From Yarrowia lipolytica (Eukaryota; Ascomycota; Dipodascomycetes; Dipodascales), in the NCBI RefSeq assembly GCF_001761485.1, contig NC_090771.1:558001-622000 (forward strand): a stretch of 64,000 nt of DNA, read 5' to 3'. Below are positions 9,673 through 20,727 of this stretch, one piece after another (position 1 is the stretch's first letter; each line of letters opens with the position of its first letter). The translations under genes were made by a program, and so were the position numbers. The notes beneath the pieces were generated by a model. That model had not been told where the DNA came from. It worked only from the letters and a program-made list of their open reading frames with translations, and did not search any database.

Positions 9673-10898
9673 CATTTCTTTCTCCGTCCCTCCATCGACT
9701 CAGTGGTGCCCGTCTTGTGGTTCCATGGGGCTCTAAAATTAACAGTTAATATTCTCAGTGATTCCAGCACGTTTTTCGACACTTCCAACACGATTGTCGC
9801 AGCTGTCGTTGTCCAAAACCCCCATTCCCATTCTCTGGAATTATCGCCATTTTCTGGCAATTACAACGCAGAAAATCCCCGAGCCAACCCCAAACAAAGT
9901 TGGATTTAACACAATTAATTCCCAGCGTTTTAAGGGGTGCAACTTTGCCGACAGACACTAGCCGCGGTTGTTGAGCGCACTTTGAGAACAGTACAATGGC
10001 CAAATCGACTACTTGTAGATATACAAAATGAAGCTGTCGCTTTGGACAACTCCAGTCCATGGAAATATCGTCGCTTTTCACTTAAAACAACGCCAGGTAT
10101 CCGTATCTTCAGCTGTTGGGCGTGTGAACGACCTGAACCCTACGAAACGGGTCTCCAACTCGGGCTCCAGTCACACTGGTTGGAAAAATAGCCACGCCAT
10201 TGAATTCGCAGCGAACATATTCTAATATAAACGTGGTGGCGTTTTGGCCGTGTATGTTTTCCTTCGTCTGTGGTGGTATCTTTTTTGTCCGCAGCCATGC
10301 GGTTTTTTCATTTTGGGGGTTTTTTGGGGGAAGTTTTGGGGGAAGTTTTTGGTTTATGTTATTTTATGTTATTTTATTTCATTTTATTTTATTTTATTTT
10401 ATTTCATTTCATTTTGTTTTATTTGCTCTTTTCTGATAGGCAAAATCGTCCATATCCAGCCCTAGGAACGTCGCATCGGATCCCTAAAAGGCGAAATTGA
10501 CCCAAATTGCAATAACAGCCATCAGTCTCTATTAAAAAAAATCACCCCACAGCTCTTTCCTGTCTCCTTCTGAATTCCCCCATCTTATTGACTCTAGATA
10601 TGCAAGTGCTTATATACTGAGTGTAGCACCCAAAAAGACCACAATAGCTGAAGATGGAGAGGTCGAAGGACCGAAGAAGGTTGATAGTTGACTTTTGAAT
10701 CTCCGAATCGGTTCCTGATTCGACAGTTTGGGGCTCCAGCATTCTTCTTCCTCGTCAATGCATTCCACTTCAAGCAGCTTCCCCAATCCATCATATACAC
10801 CCATATCAAGTGCTACAAGAGTCGACCAACTAACACCAAAACATGCCATAACCAACCAAAACACACAATCACCACCCAATTTACCCTCCCGAGACACC

Positions 10899-10908
10899 GT
10901 CACGTGAC
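10899..10908. promoter_or_regulatory. GTCACGTGAC palindrome upstream of APS2
   Basis: A perfect 10-bp palindrome with a CACGTG core lies 165 bp before the APS2 start. The same 10-mer recurs at 24773, 44532 and 57200. Confidence 0.5.
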
Positions 10909-11072
10909 CTCATCGACCCGCCTCATTCACACGCCTGTCCCACCCCTCCGCTGACTAAGCACCCCTGTAATTACCTCATGCAGACGCCGCTGTACCACTC
11001 TGCAAGTCACGAAAGCCATACATTTCTTTCGACCAGCGGTGACACGACATTTCGCGACACAAAGCCGTCATA

Positions 11073-11652
11073 ATGGTGTTACAGTACATTTTGGTACAGA
11101 ACCGACAGGGCAAAACGCGACTTGCCAAGTGGTACAATGCGTATTCGGTGAGTACATGATGGGGCTCCCAGGTTTCTTCATCTTGACCAACTCGGCGAGG
11201 AGTGCTGCGATCAAGATGGAAGCACCACCATTCGAACGGCAAGATCCAGACGAACACAGCCATATATCGTTTGTCCGCATGGACTAACCCAGGACACGGA
11301 AAAAATCAAATTGATGGGAGAGGTGCATCGGCTGGTGGCCGCCCGAGATCAGCGATACCAGAGCAATTTTGTGGAGCTGGGCAACTACAAGGTCATCTAC
11401 CGCCGGTACGCGGGACTTTTCTTTTGCATTGTGGTCGACGAATCCGACAATGAGCTCTTCTACCTGGAGGCCATCCATCTGTTTGTGGAGGTGCTGGACA
11501 CGTTTTTCGGCAACGTTTGCGAGCTGGATCTTGTCTTCAACTTCTACAAGGTGTATGCGATCCTCGACGAGGTGTTTCTGGCCGGCGAGCTCGAAGAAAC
11601 CAGCAAAAAGGTCGTTCTGGCTCGACTCGAGGAGATTGACAAGGCCAGTTAG
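11073..11652 (+). CDS. APS2: AP-2 clathrin adaptor complex, sigma small subunit, spliced
   Basis: Exons 11073-11147 and 11293-11652 encode 144 residues (human AP2S1 has 142, S. cerevisiae Aps2 has 147). Exon 1 encodes [20 protein letters not shown] and six more residues, ending at a codon boundary before GTGAGT. The 145-bp intron ends CTAACCCAG. Exon 2 holds the family core [20 protein letters not shown], then [16 protein letters not shown] and [20 protein letters not shown]. The protein is part of the AP-2 core that selects cargo for endocytosis at the plasma membrane. The [13 protein letters not shown] stretch fits AP-2 sigma rather than AP-1 or AP-3 sigma. No defects are seen. Confidence 0.95.
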
Positions 11653-13149
11653 TATTTATAGGGAAGGACATGGGCTATGGAGGCGTCGAACAAGAGCCAG
11701 GACAATATGATTTATGATATTGACATGTTGAGGGGGAGGGAGGGTTCTATTGTAGGAGCAGGGGAGAGCGCATGAGGTTACGAGCAGAACGACGCGAAGA
11801 GAGGATGTTTGAGCGAAACTATGGTACCATTGGAAAGCCCTGGTCTGTCCGATGACAATGGTATAAGAATAGTTGAGATATCTCTTACCAGGTCTTGTCT
11901 ACTCCGTGATTATCAAGGAGAACGAACATGCAACGTAGGAGGACAGCGGTGACACTACCAACCATCTGGTCACATCAAATTATCTACATCTTCCGATTCA
12001 GAACGTCTGGTTGACTTATTGTGTGATTTTTCTCTTCGCTCGGGGCGGTTTTACGCGCTTTGAGTAGTCACCAGAGATGTAAATCACTCTAGCTTGGCGA
12101 ATATTGCTCCTAGAGGATGGGAAATAAATCCATAGTAATACACACACTTTTCTGATCTTCCTAGATGTTTCAGATCTTCTCCACCATGTCTGTGTCTCAT
12201 GTTCATCCCGAGCATGTCGTTCTGCTGTACGCGTAGATCAACACTATTAGGCTACGTAAAAAAGTCACGTAAAAAGAAAAACAGAAAAAAAAAGAAAAAT
12301 ACTAAAAAAAGAAAAAGGAAAAAGAAAAACAGTAAAAAAAGATTCAAAATAGGAAAATAATATTTAAAAAACACCCGGGGCAGGTTGCAAAATCAACCGA
12401 TGCAAATATTGACAATGAAAGTCGTTGAGATCACAGATAGGGATAGTTATCGACCAATGGGGGCGTTGATTTTTCCGGTTTAATATTTTTGTATTTTGTA
12501 CTATTTTTGAACTGATAGTTGTAGCCGTATTTTTGGCCTCAAGTTGCTTTTTTTCTTTAAAACAGAGCGAAAATAATATTAATTACCCACAAATAGGCTC
12601 ACGTATGGTGGGGGGAATAATCAGTGTAAAATCGGATAAAAGTGGAGAAAAAGGTTGGGGAAAATTGAAGAAAAAATATACAACCAGGAAGAGACACCCA
12701 TGTGTACAAAAATCACTATTTTTGTCGCGTTCCCGACCCAAATCCACCTCCAATCAGACCGCCCTTTTGCGATTAACTATTTCACATTATTTTTGGTGTG
12801 CCTCATCTGTCTGTCACGAACTGACTTTTAATGTTGCAATAATACGTGTTGTTGTGGTCCGAATTCGGGGGCAAAAAGAAAAAGAAAAAGAGACAGTCCT
12901 GCGTGTGGCGTGTGACACAAAACCCGTCACCGTCTATATATTCGCACCCTTCAGCTCCCCTCTCCACCCGTCTGGTGTTCCTCTACATTCACACACGTTA
13001 ACCTTTTCTCCTGCATAATTCCACGTCACCTAACCCAGCCCCTTTTACACACACACAGACACACAGAGAGACACTCGGATAGTTGGACCCAGACAGACAC
13101 CACACTAGCTACAACTACACCCACACCGCTCTCCACACAAGCAAGCAAG
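11653..13149. other. Intergenic region and CBK1 5' leader
   Basis: No gene is recognised. A-rich sequence (12270-12350) and a C/A-rich stretch with ACAC runs (13045-13140) precede CBK1; the latter looks like its 5' leader. A CTAACCCAG at 13030-13038 resembles an acceptor, but no consensus donor was found upstream. Confidence 0.5.
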
Positions 13150-13368
13150 ATGACAGACAAGTGGGTTCCTGGCCAGGGCCAGCCCATGTACGGGTCGCAG
13201 CAGCCTCACAACCTCATGCCGCCTCCGTCGGGGCTGTATCAGCAGAACTCCAACCAGTCCAACACGTCTCTGGATCAGCAGCAGCAGTTCAACCAGCAAC
13301 AGTACAACAGCCAGCAGCAGTACCAGCAGCAACAGCACAGCCAGTACCAACAGCAGCAGCAACAGCAT

Positions 13369-13421
<53 letters not shown>

Positions 13422-14916
13422 ACAACAGCAACAGCAACAGCATCAACAGCATCAACAGCAGCAACAACAACCACAGCAACAGTCTGTGGCTCAACAGCAG
13501 CCTAGTGACTACGTCAACTTCACACCCCGGCCGGATCTGCTGTCCAAGACGGCCCGAGACCGAGCCCACAACACCACCCAGGTCATCAGCACCTACTACA
13601 AGGGCATTGTGCAGCATGCTATCGAGCGCCACCAGCGAAGATCCGCCGCCGAGGCCTCCGTCGAGCAGGCCACGTCGGAAGAACGACGCAACCGGGTGCT
13701 CACAAACTACGGCAAGAAAGAAACGGCGTATCTGCGTATGCGACGAACAAGAATGGCGCTGGAAGACTTTGTCACCGTCAAGGTGATTGGAAAGGGAGCG
13801 TTCGGAGAAGTGCGGCTGGTTCAGAAGCGAGACAATGGCAAAATCTACGCCATGAAGACCATGCTAAAGAAGGAAATGGACATGAAGGAGCAATGGGCGC
13901 ACGTCAAGGCCGAGCGAGACGTGCTGGCGGACTCAGACTCCCCCTGGATCGTCTCGCTGTACTTTTCGTTTCAGGACGACCTGTACCTCTACCTGATCAT
14001 GGAGTTCCTTCCCGGTGGCGATCTCATGACCATGCTCATCAAGTACGACGTTTTCAGCGAAGACATTACCCGTTTCTACATTGCCGAGTGCGTGCTGGCC
14101 ATCGAAGCGATCCACAAGCTAGGCTTCATCCACAGAGACATTAAGCCCGACAACATTCTGATCGACAAGACGGGCCACATCAAGCTGTCCGATTTCGGTC
14201 TCTCCACAGGCTTCCACAAGACCCACTCGTCGGCCTATTGGAAGAAGCTCAAGGACGGCACTTCCTCCAACCCAGCCACACAGATGGGTCCCCCTCAAAA
14301 CACGAACCGACAGTCGACTTACGATTCCATCCACCTGACGATGCGACAGCAGATTTCCACGTGGAGAAAGAACCGACGTCTCATGGCTTACTCCACCGTG
14401 GGAACGCCAGACTACATTGCACCGGAGATCTTTGTGCATCAGGGCTACGGCCAGGAGTGCGATTGGTGGTCTCTGGGAGCCATCATGTTTGAGTGCCTGG
14501 TTGGATGGCCTCCGTTCTGCTCCGAGCAGCCCCGAGAGACTTACCACAAAATCATCAACTGGCGAGAGACGTTGCAATTCCCCGATGATGTGCATCTTTC
14601 TCCTGAATCTGAGGATCTCATCAGGCGGCTGTTGACTTCGTCCGAGAACCGTCTGGGTCGAATCGGCGGCGCCAACGAGATCAAATCGCATCCCTTTTTC
14701 CGAGGCGTCGACTGGTCGTCTATCCGGGAGTTCAACGCGCCTTTCGTGCCCAAGTTGAGCAGTATCACTGACACCAGTTACTTCCCCACCGATGAGCTTG
14801 GTGATGTGTCCGAGTACCCTCAGCAGAGCTCTCGAAGCGATCGATCCAGTGATCTGCCCTTCATTGGATACACTTTCTCTCGGTTTGACAACATGACCAG
14901 GCGGAATGCTATCTAA
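13150..14916 (+). CDS. CBK1: NDR/LATS-family serine/threonine kinase Cbk1
   Basis: This 588-residue AGC kinase is the effector of the RAM/MOR morphogenesis network. It acts with Mob2 in polarised growth, cell separation and cell-wall control. The N-terminus (residues 43-118) is almost all glutamine. A basic Mob-binding region follows (about 132-200, with [20 protein letters not shown]). The kinase domain starts near 207: glycine loop GKGAFGEV (214-221), catalytic lysine in [12 protein letters not shown] (328-335) and DFG (348-350). A long NDR-type insert (351-412) precedes the activation segment [12 protein letters not shown]. The C-terminal hydrophobic motif is FIGYTFSRF (571-579) with its phospho-threonine at 575. 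All catalytic residues are present. The gene converges on PPS1. Start and end are clear. Confidence 0.96.
13274..13500 (+). repeat. CAG/CAA (polyglutamine) repeat in CBK1
   Basis: Alternating CAA and CAG codons encode glutamine runs broken by H, Y and S; the longest has 24 glutamines (residues 74-97). The near-regular CAACAG hexamer makes the length likely to vary between strains. Confidence 0.95.
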
Positions 14917-15708
14917 GTCGGCTAGAGAACTGCGGACAGAATGGATGCGTATAGGACGATGCGAGCAACGTTCTGTTGTACAGGCTCGTTGGGGTTCCTG
15001 AGAAGGACAGGTGCCGAGCGCGCCACAGTATGAGGCATATGACACGCCGAGATCTTGCCACCAAGATCTGTGTGCCAGACAATCATGTATTTGTATGTAC
15101 TTTACCTGATATAATACATAGAAGAGGACAGACGTCCATTAACTGAACAAAGGGGGTACAGTGTAAGAACATGACACTTAGCAGGGTATAATGTGGGGGT
15201 TCTGGACAAGATACTGCCGAAAGATTTGCACCATTGTATAGTTGGAGTTGGTGCTATCATTGTGGTACAAAACTGCTGAAGTTTCGACTGTGTGAGTTAT
15301 GTTCATGTCTCACTTGTACGGTATTCTAAGTATATATTCTTGGGAGGTGATAATCTGAAGCACCTCTGTTGAAAGTGCAAATTTGAAGGTAGCGGAGATC
15401 ATCACATGTGTGAAGACTTCTGAGTTGGTTGACAATCATACAATGTCCATGAACGACCATCGTGTGGCTCACATGCACTATATCCGTCCCAGTCCTGTGA
15501 GCTATGGTCATCTAATGTGGTTGGAGTTTAGTTGGAAAGTAGTTGACTAGGAAGAGTGTCTACAAAATACGCCCATCTATACCATTATTCTCTGTGTATT
15601 AACGCCAAATCCCTATAAATAATTCAAAACAAACTAATAAAACCCATAACAAATCCGGGTCTCTCTTTTCTACCCATTACTCGAGACGATCCGCGTCCTC
15701 GACCGTCC
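14917..15708. other. Convergent intergenic region CBK1-PPS1
   Basis: About 790 bp holding the 3' ends of both genes. No further gene or repeat is visible. Confidence 0.6.
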
Positions 15709-18294
15709 TTACTCGGGAATATAAACCCGGTTCATGTTGGCAATCTCACGACAGAGAATGTGCCAGTCAACCTCTCGCAACCAGCCCTCACCTTGATCCC
15801 GATGACGCTCCTCCCACTTGACAAGCTCGTACATGAGCCGCAGGTTGGGCTGGATGATGACGTTGAGCCGCCGCACACGCACAAACAGGTACGCTCGCGG
15901 AAGCCCCACGCCAAGCCGCTTCATGACCTCCGCAATGCAAACCGTAGCCGACCGAGAAACTCCCACTCGGCAATGCACCAGCGTCATTTCACCCAGCCGG
16001 TATCCCTCGTCCAAAAAGTCCAGGCACTGCGCTAGCGAGTCGGTGATCTCGTCAATGCCATCGTCCTGGATGTTGGACACGTACAGCACGCGAGAGAGAT
16101 GCTTTCGGGCCTCTCGACGCTCCTGAGTCTGTCGCACCAGCTTAACAAGATCTGGATCATGGGCCACCTTGCGAGCCTCCTCCTCCAGGTCAATCTCCTC
16201 GTCTTCATCAGCATCCTCGGCCATAGCCCAAGGCACAGGCTCTCCAACAGACAGGATCCGCTTGATTCCAAGCTTCTGAATCAAACCGTGGTTGGAAGCA
16301 TGATCCAAGGAGCCGAGGTACAAATGCGGCAGGATTCGAGAGGGCACGGAGCCGTCAAAGTGGTTGAACCACGAGTCTTCATGTCGCACAGAGCCGTTAT
16401 CCTCATCGTCCGATAGGAACATAAGGTTGGGGGGCATGCCAGTGTACTCTGCTCCAGAAGAGAGCTTCTCGTTTAGAGCAGGCGAGTACTTGTGCAAAGC
16501 AGTCTGAAGAGCAGACGCCACAGTCACATCAATGGGGAAGCAGAAGAACGGCCGCTTGTACTGTACATGCAAATCAACCCACGCTTGAGGGGCACGGCAT
16601 CCGGTGGAGTACATGAGAAAAATGAGCGCCAGAAGCGACGTCTCAGTATATCCATCATTGCAAAAGACTAGAGATGCGGCAGGCTTGCCTCCATATGTGC
16701 ATTTAGATCGCAAATAGATGAGTTTGCACACGTTAATGATGGAATAGACGTTTTCGGGGGTCAGGGCTTGGATGGGAATTGATCCCGAAGAGGGGAAGCC
16801 TAGCTGGAGAGGCGAGAGTCGTCGGGAGGGGTCGACAATGCATGCCTCAGCCTCCCGAATGTACTGGTCTAACACAGCCAGGGGAACTAGTCGGGCATTT
16901 TCCTGGCAGTCAATAATGGTCACCCAGTTGGCGGGGGCCTTGACTGCGGCCGCATCAATGTCGCCGTGATGCTTATTGACCTGCTTGGCCTGCTTGGCTG
17001 CAGACAGAGATGCTGTGTACGCATCAAAGTCGGTTGTGTTTCCCAGCCACACGTCGCAGGCGATAGGAGTGGCGGTAGACATCATAGAGATCTCGACCCG
17101 CTCATGGAATAGAAGGTTGGCATCCCAGTTCTTGAGCCGTTGCTCGTCAATCTCGTCGGGGGAGAGATTGTGCGACATGGTGACAGTGTGGGGGGCCTCC
17201 TGCTCCAGCTGGGTGATGGAGTCCGTGAACACAAAGGTGCGGTAGACCTGGTGGAGCTTTTCATTCTCAGCGGCAAACCGTCGCTGAGCGCCAGACACGA
17301 TTTCGGCGAGCCTGAGTAGCCGCGGGGTGAGACCCTCGGCCGAGTCGTACAGCACAATGTCGGAGATGACAGCCCACTTGGCGACCTGGATCTGGAACTT
17401 TCGCAGCGAGATGCCCTCGGGCGCGTCCAGAAACTTGAACTTGTCCTGGAAGTCTTCCTTTTCCGCGTCGCCCTCCAAAAAGTCCTCCAGGAAGATGGTG
17501 CCGATGATGGAGCCCGAGTGGCGGGCCTCTCTGAGGGTTTCGCCCTTCATGGCGTGGCCAAACCCGTTGTACTGCACGGGGGTGTTTGCGGCGACCTGCC
17601 GTCTGTTGGCCTTGACGATGATGAGTCCGCGCACTTCGGACGGGATGTCCTTGTGGGAGGGCAGCGGGGTGGAGGCTCCCGGCGCCTGCGACACTGGGAA
17701 CGACGAGTTGTTGGGGATGAACTCGGTGGTGAACTCCTTGTTGACGCGACGGTTGGGGTGCAGGAAGGTGCGCTGGTTCACGTTGCTGGGGTGCAGGCCG
17801 TGGAGCCAGGGGAACATTTTATCCACCCGGGGGAGTCGTGTGGAGTAATGGAAGTCAATGGCATCCACGAGTGTTTTTGTGTCTATGCCAATGACTGGGG
17901 GGGAGTGGGTCAGAATGGACCAGTTGGCCGAGTCCAGCAGCGCCGACTTTCGCAGTGGGGGCGACGGCAGGGCCGAGGTGGAGGTTGAAAGCACCGCGTC
18001 CGCGACCGCCGGGGTCGGTGGCGCCGTTTGGGTATCGTGTGGCGGGGCGTCTTGCGACTGGGCTTCTCTTTCCGTCAGCAGGTCTTCGGTCACGTCCATG
18101 TGGTCCATGTCGCCCTGACAGGTGACCTCCTTGAACGGCGGGGTCGGGGGCGAGTTGGGGCACACGGACGCCGGCGAGCCTGCTCGCGACTTGCCCGAGT
18201 CGTCGTTGCACGCTGCTGCCAGCGTGGACATGTTCTGTGGTGGCGACGGGGGTAGAGACGGGCCCGATGTGGGGAGGGGAATTGACAGTGACAT
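15709..18294 (-). CDS. PPS1: Dual-specificity protein phosphatase, Pps1-like
   Basis: The 861-residue product resembles S. cerevisiae Pps1 (807 aa), a dual-specificity phosphatase linked to S-phase control. The C-terminal catalytic domain contains HCRVGVSRSATVCIAEVMKR with the nucleophilic cysteine at about residue 775. It is preceded by a rhodanese/DSP-like region (YLGSLDHASNHGLIQKLGIK) interrupted by an acidic insert (DEDEEIDLEEE), and followed by a C-terminus ending VYIPE. Residues 1-110 are low complexity (proline, serine, threonine). The frame stays open 51 codons further upstream into a threonine-histidine repeat but has no ATG there, so the ATG at 18294 is chosen. PPS1 is divergent from INO1 across 3.6 kb. 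Confidence 0.88.
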   Translation of the reverse strand: MSLSIPLPTSGPSLPPSPPQNMSTLAAACNDDSGKSRAGSPASVCPNSPPTPPFKEVTCQGDMDHMDVTEDLLTEREAQSQDAPPHDTQTAPPTPAVADAVLSTSTSALPSPPLRKSALLDSANWSILTHSPPVIGIDTKTLVDAIDFHYSTRLPRVDKMFPWLHGLHPSNVNQRTFLHPNRRVNKEFTTEFIPNNSSFPVSQAPGASTPLPSHKDIPSEVRGLIIVKANRRQVAANTPVQYNGFGHAMKGETLREARHSGSIIGTIFLEDFLEGDAEKEDFQDKFKFLDAPEGISLRKFQIQVAKWAVISDIVLYDSAEGLTPRLLRLAEIVSGAQRRFAAENEKLHQVYRTFVFTDSITQLEQEAPHTVTMSHNLSPDEIDEQRLKNWDANLLFHERVEISMMSTATPIACDVWLGNTTDFDAYTASLSAAKQAKQVNKHHGDIDAAAVKAPANWVTIIDCQENARLVPLAVLDQYIREAEACIVDPSRRLSPLQLGFPSSGSIPIQALTPENVYSIINVCKLIYLRSKCTYGGKPAASLVFCNDGYTETSLLALIFLMYSTGCRAPQAWVDLHVQYKRPFFCFPIDVTVASALQTALHKYSPALNEKLSSGAEYTGMPPNLMFLSDDEDNGSVRHEDSWFNHFDGSVPSRILPHLYLGSLDHASNHGLIQKLGIKRILSVGEPVPWAMAEDADEDEEIDLEEEARKVAHDPDLVKLVRQTQERREARKHLSRVLYVSNIQDDGIDEITDSLAQCLDFLDEGYRLGEMTLVHCRVGVSRSATVCIAEVMKRLGVGLPRAYLFVRVRRLNVIIQPNLRLMYELVKWEERHRDQGEGWLREVDWHILCREIANMNRVYIPE

Positions 18295-18335
18295 GGAGGA
18301 GTTGAAGCCGTGTGTGTGTCTATGTCGGTTGTGGG

Positions 18336-18392
18336 ACGTGTGTGGCGTGTGTGTCGTGTGTGTAGTGTGTGTCGTGTGTGTCGTGTGTGTCG
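18336..18392. repeat. GTGT-rich microsatellite upstream of PPS1
   Basis: GTGTGTCGT-type units repeat about six times some 40-100 bp before the PPS1 ATG, probably in its promoter or leader. In the PPS1 frame the tract would read as Thr-Thr-His repeats, but no ATG precedes it. Confidence 0.8.
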
Positions 18393-19410
18393 GATGTGTC
18401 GCTGGATTATCTGTCTCTACCGTCTGTGTCGTTTGTCTGGATATCACCTAGCGTGTCTGTCAGAGTCGCGATAGGAGAGTTGGTTGCAAACAAGGTTAGG
18501 AGGAGAGAAGTGGGTACAGGAAGAGATAGCGCAAGAGAAGTGAGACACTAGAGGGAGCGATATTATAGATACAGGTTATGAAGACACAGACAAAGAGAGA
18601 GAGGAAGCAGAATAGCAGAGCCCACAGACACACCGGGCGAGTCACGTGATCCCCACACATCCCGCCCCTCCCCTCGCGGCCAACCACCCCATTATCTCCA
18701 TACATTGCATTGCCTGAGAACAGTATATGTACCCCGTAAATGAGCTTCGTGGAGAGAGGAAGGGACCTGCGAGAGAGAGAAAGAGAGTGTGTGTGGCGGC
18801 CGGGGAACGCAAGTCAAAAGCCGCCATACCATGGACAAGCACGAGGGTGAGGGGGTGCGATAGTTCCGCCATAAGTGGGTGGTGGAGAGAGAGAGCTAGG
18901 GTGACAGTGGAGCTGGAAGGAGGGGGGACTGGGGGGAGGTTGCTGGGGCAACTTGGAGTTGGTTTTTTTAGTCCGATCCTGTTCTTTTTTTGCACCGCTA
19001 GTTTTCACACCGGAATGTTGCTCCAACTCTTAGTCTAACCTTGGTGATTATCATACTTTTTCACCAAACCCATTTTGCAACTCTGTTTCCAATTCTTTGC
19101 AGTTTGCAATTCACTTGCAAGTCATTTTCCGCACGATATGAAGGATTTTGGGCCCAAAGTCGAGAGAAGGTGTGTTTAGACCGCGTATTTGAGCTGGGAC
19201 ACGGCTTTTGTGCACATTTGGGCTCGGCGTGGAAGCAATAACTGGCTGCTTATGCCCTGGAGTCTGGAGTGCGGAGTCTGGCGTCATGGTTACATGATCG
19301 CCCAACCGAAAAGTGCGTTTGAAGTGAACAAGCACAGAGTTGAAGGGTCAAGAGGTGAGGGAGCGAGTACGGTAAGTCTGCGCGAGCGATAGATATCTGT
19401 ATCGTTCTTT

Positions 19411-19446
19411 GACGGTCTGACGGTCTGACGGTCTGACGGTCTGACG
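19411..19446. repeat. GGTCTGAC 8-bp repeat
   Basis: Four tandem copies of GACGGTCT stand directly before the 22-bp array that follows. Both share the CTGACG motif and may derive from one another. Confidence 0.85.
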
Positions 19447-19541
19447 CTCTTTGACACTGTTCATCACTCTGACGCTCACTGTTCACCACTACGACGCTCA
19501 CTGTTCACCACTCCGACGCTCACTGTTCACCACTCTTTGAC
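19447..19541. repeat. 22-bp tandem repeat (GACGCTCACTGTTCACCACT)
   Basis: Four diverged copies of GACGCTCACTGTTCACCACT plus two bases lie end to end, 30-125 bp upstream of the TATAAATA box at 19570. Confidence 0.85.
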
Positions 19542-20223
19542 GTATATCCACACTACTTCAACATTTCACTATAAATACTCGTTCCGCCACATCCATTAGC
19601 CTCCCCTCGTTGGCACTCACATCACCACCTGTAGCACATTCGGTTCGATATCAAAGTCTACATCCAATACAGTGCGATAACCTCGCTGGACGAGCCAACC
19701 CCGCCGCCCCACTGTCTTGGATGCCACGCTAGTCGAATTCTAAACACTGGCCCTGATTGTTTCACTGATACCGATTATACGACGCTATCACGTGGAGGGA
19801 GTAGAGTAGGAGAATTGGTGCAGCACCCCGAACCAACGATACAGGAGCCCCAGTCAGAGCCAACTCGTAGGACGCAAGACGGTCGGCAAGAACACATTCC
19901 ACGACCTCCATTGTCTGTCGTCCACAAGACATTCCACACCCTTCCATCGTCTGTCGTCCACAAGGCATTCCACGACCTTCTATTGTCTGTTGTCCAAAAA
20001 TGACACTTGTATCGCATGTACTGCGCGTTTGATGCTGTAGTTTACACTTGCACTGCACCTCTGAAACGTGCCTTGTAGACTGCAAACATACTCGGATCCA
20101 AACAGGACTCGCCGGATGAACCGAGGTTGCAAAACAATTTTTGCATGTTGGCATTTCCGCTCGCTGACATAAGCGCCACATTGAGTCCAGTATGGACGTG
20201 CATTGCACGATACAACTGTACAA

Positions 20224-20274
20224 TACGCCTGTACGATACGCCTGTACGATACGCCTGTACGATACGCCTGTACA
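20224..20274. repeat. 13-bp tandem repeat (ACGCCTGTACGAT)
   Basis: About four near-perfect copies occur, ending in a diverged unit. Confidence 0.85.
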
Positions 20275-20338
20275 ACTGACCATTGACACACCAGAACAGA
20301 CAAGGTGGTATAATGTACCTATTTGTAAAAAGGCCTGT

Positions 20339-20436
20339 GAGCTACAGATCCTGAGTTACAGATCCTGAGCTACAGATCCTGAGCTACAGATCCTGAGATA
20401 CAGATCCTGAGCTACAGATCCTGAGCTACAGATCCT
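20339..20436. repeat. 14-bp tandem repeat, seven copies
   Basis: GAGCTACAGATCCT is repeated seven times from 20339 to 20436 with only two single-base variants. Confidence 0.92.
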
Positions 20437-20629
20437 GACGAGCTACAGTATCGTACCAGCTCTTCCTCGCACCGAACTGGTACGCGACCGCCTTGGTCTC
20501 TGGCGAACCATTGCGCGATTCACACCCGACTACCGACTCAGCCCCCATGCGTCCCTGCACATCTACGACGTGCGGCTTTAGTCGGTAATTCCCCGGCTGG
20601 GTAACGTGGGATAGGAGGAGAGAGAAGAG

Positions 20630-20727
20630 GGAGAGGATAGGAGATAGGAGGATAGGAGGATAGGAGGATAGGAGATAGGAGGATAGGAGGATAGGAGGAT
20701 AGGAGATAGGGGGATAGGAGGATAAAA
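20630..20727. repeat. AGGAGGAT purine repeat
   Basis: AGGAGGAT and AGGAGAT units alternate over about 95 bases of almost pure purine. A higher-order pattern (three long units, one short) is visible. Confidence 0.85.

Larger units (their letters stand above)
7334..11072. other. 3.7-kb intergenic region RPL42-APS2
   Basis: No recognisable gene was found. Reading frames of 60-120 codons exist between 7900 and 10200 on both strands, but they match no family and most lack an ATG. The region contains a GGTACGACT array, a 24-bp triplicate, a 90-bp pyrimidine tract and T-rich sequence at 10355-10435. It may contain decayed genes or elements, but no diagnostic motif survives. Confidence 0.5.

Noticed and set aside
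12533-13018. 161-codon open frame upstream of CBK1
   Set aside because: It opens with TTG, has no known domain and lies in the CBK1 promoter and leader.
13030-13038. CTAACCCAG acceptor in the CBK1 leader (5' UTR intron)
   Set aside because: No GTGAGT or similar donor was found within the preceding kilobase, so an intron cannot be supported.
18295-18447. 51-codon upstream extension of PPS1 (Thr-His repeats)
   Set aside because: It begins with GTG and consists of a TG microsatellite. The ATG at 18294 is the first possible start.
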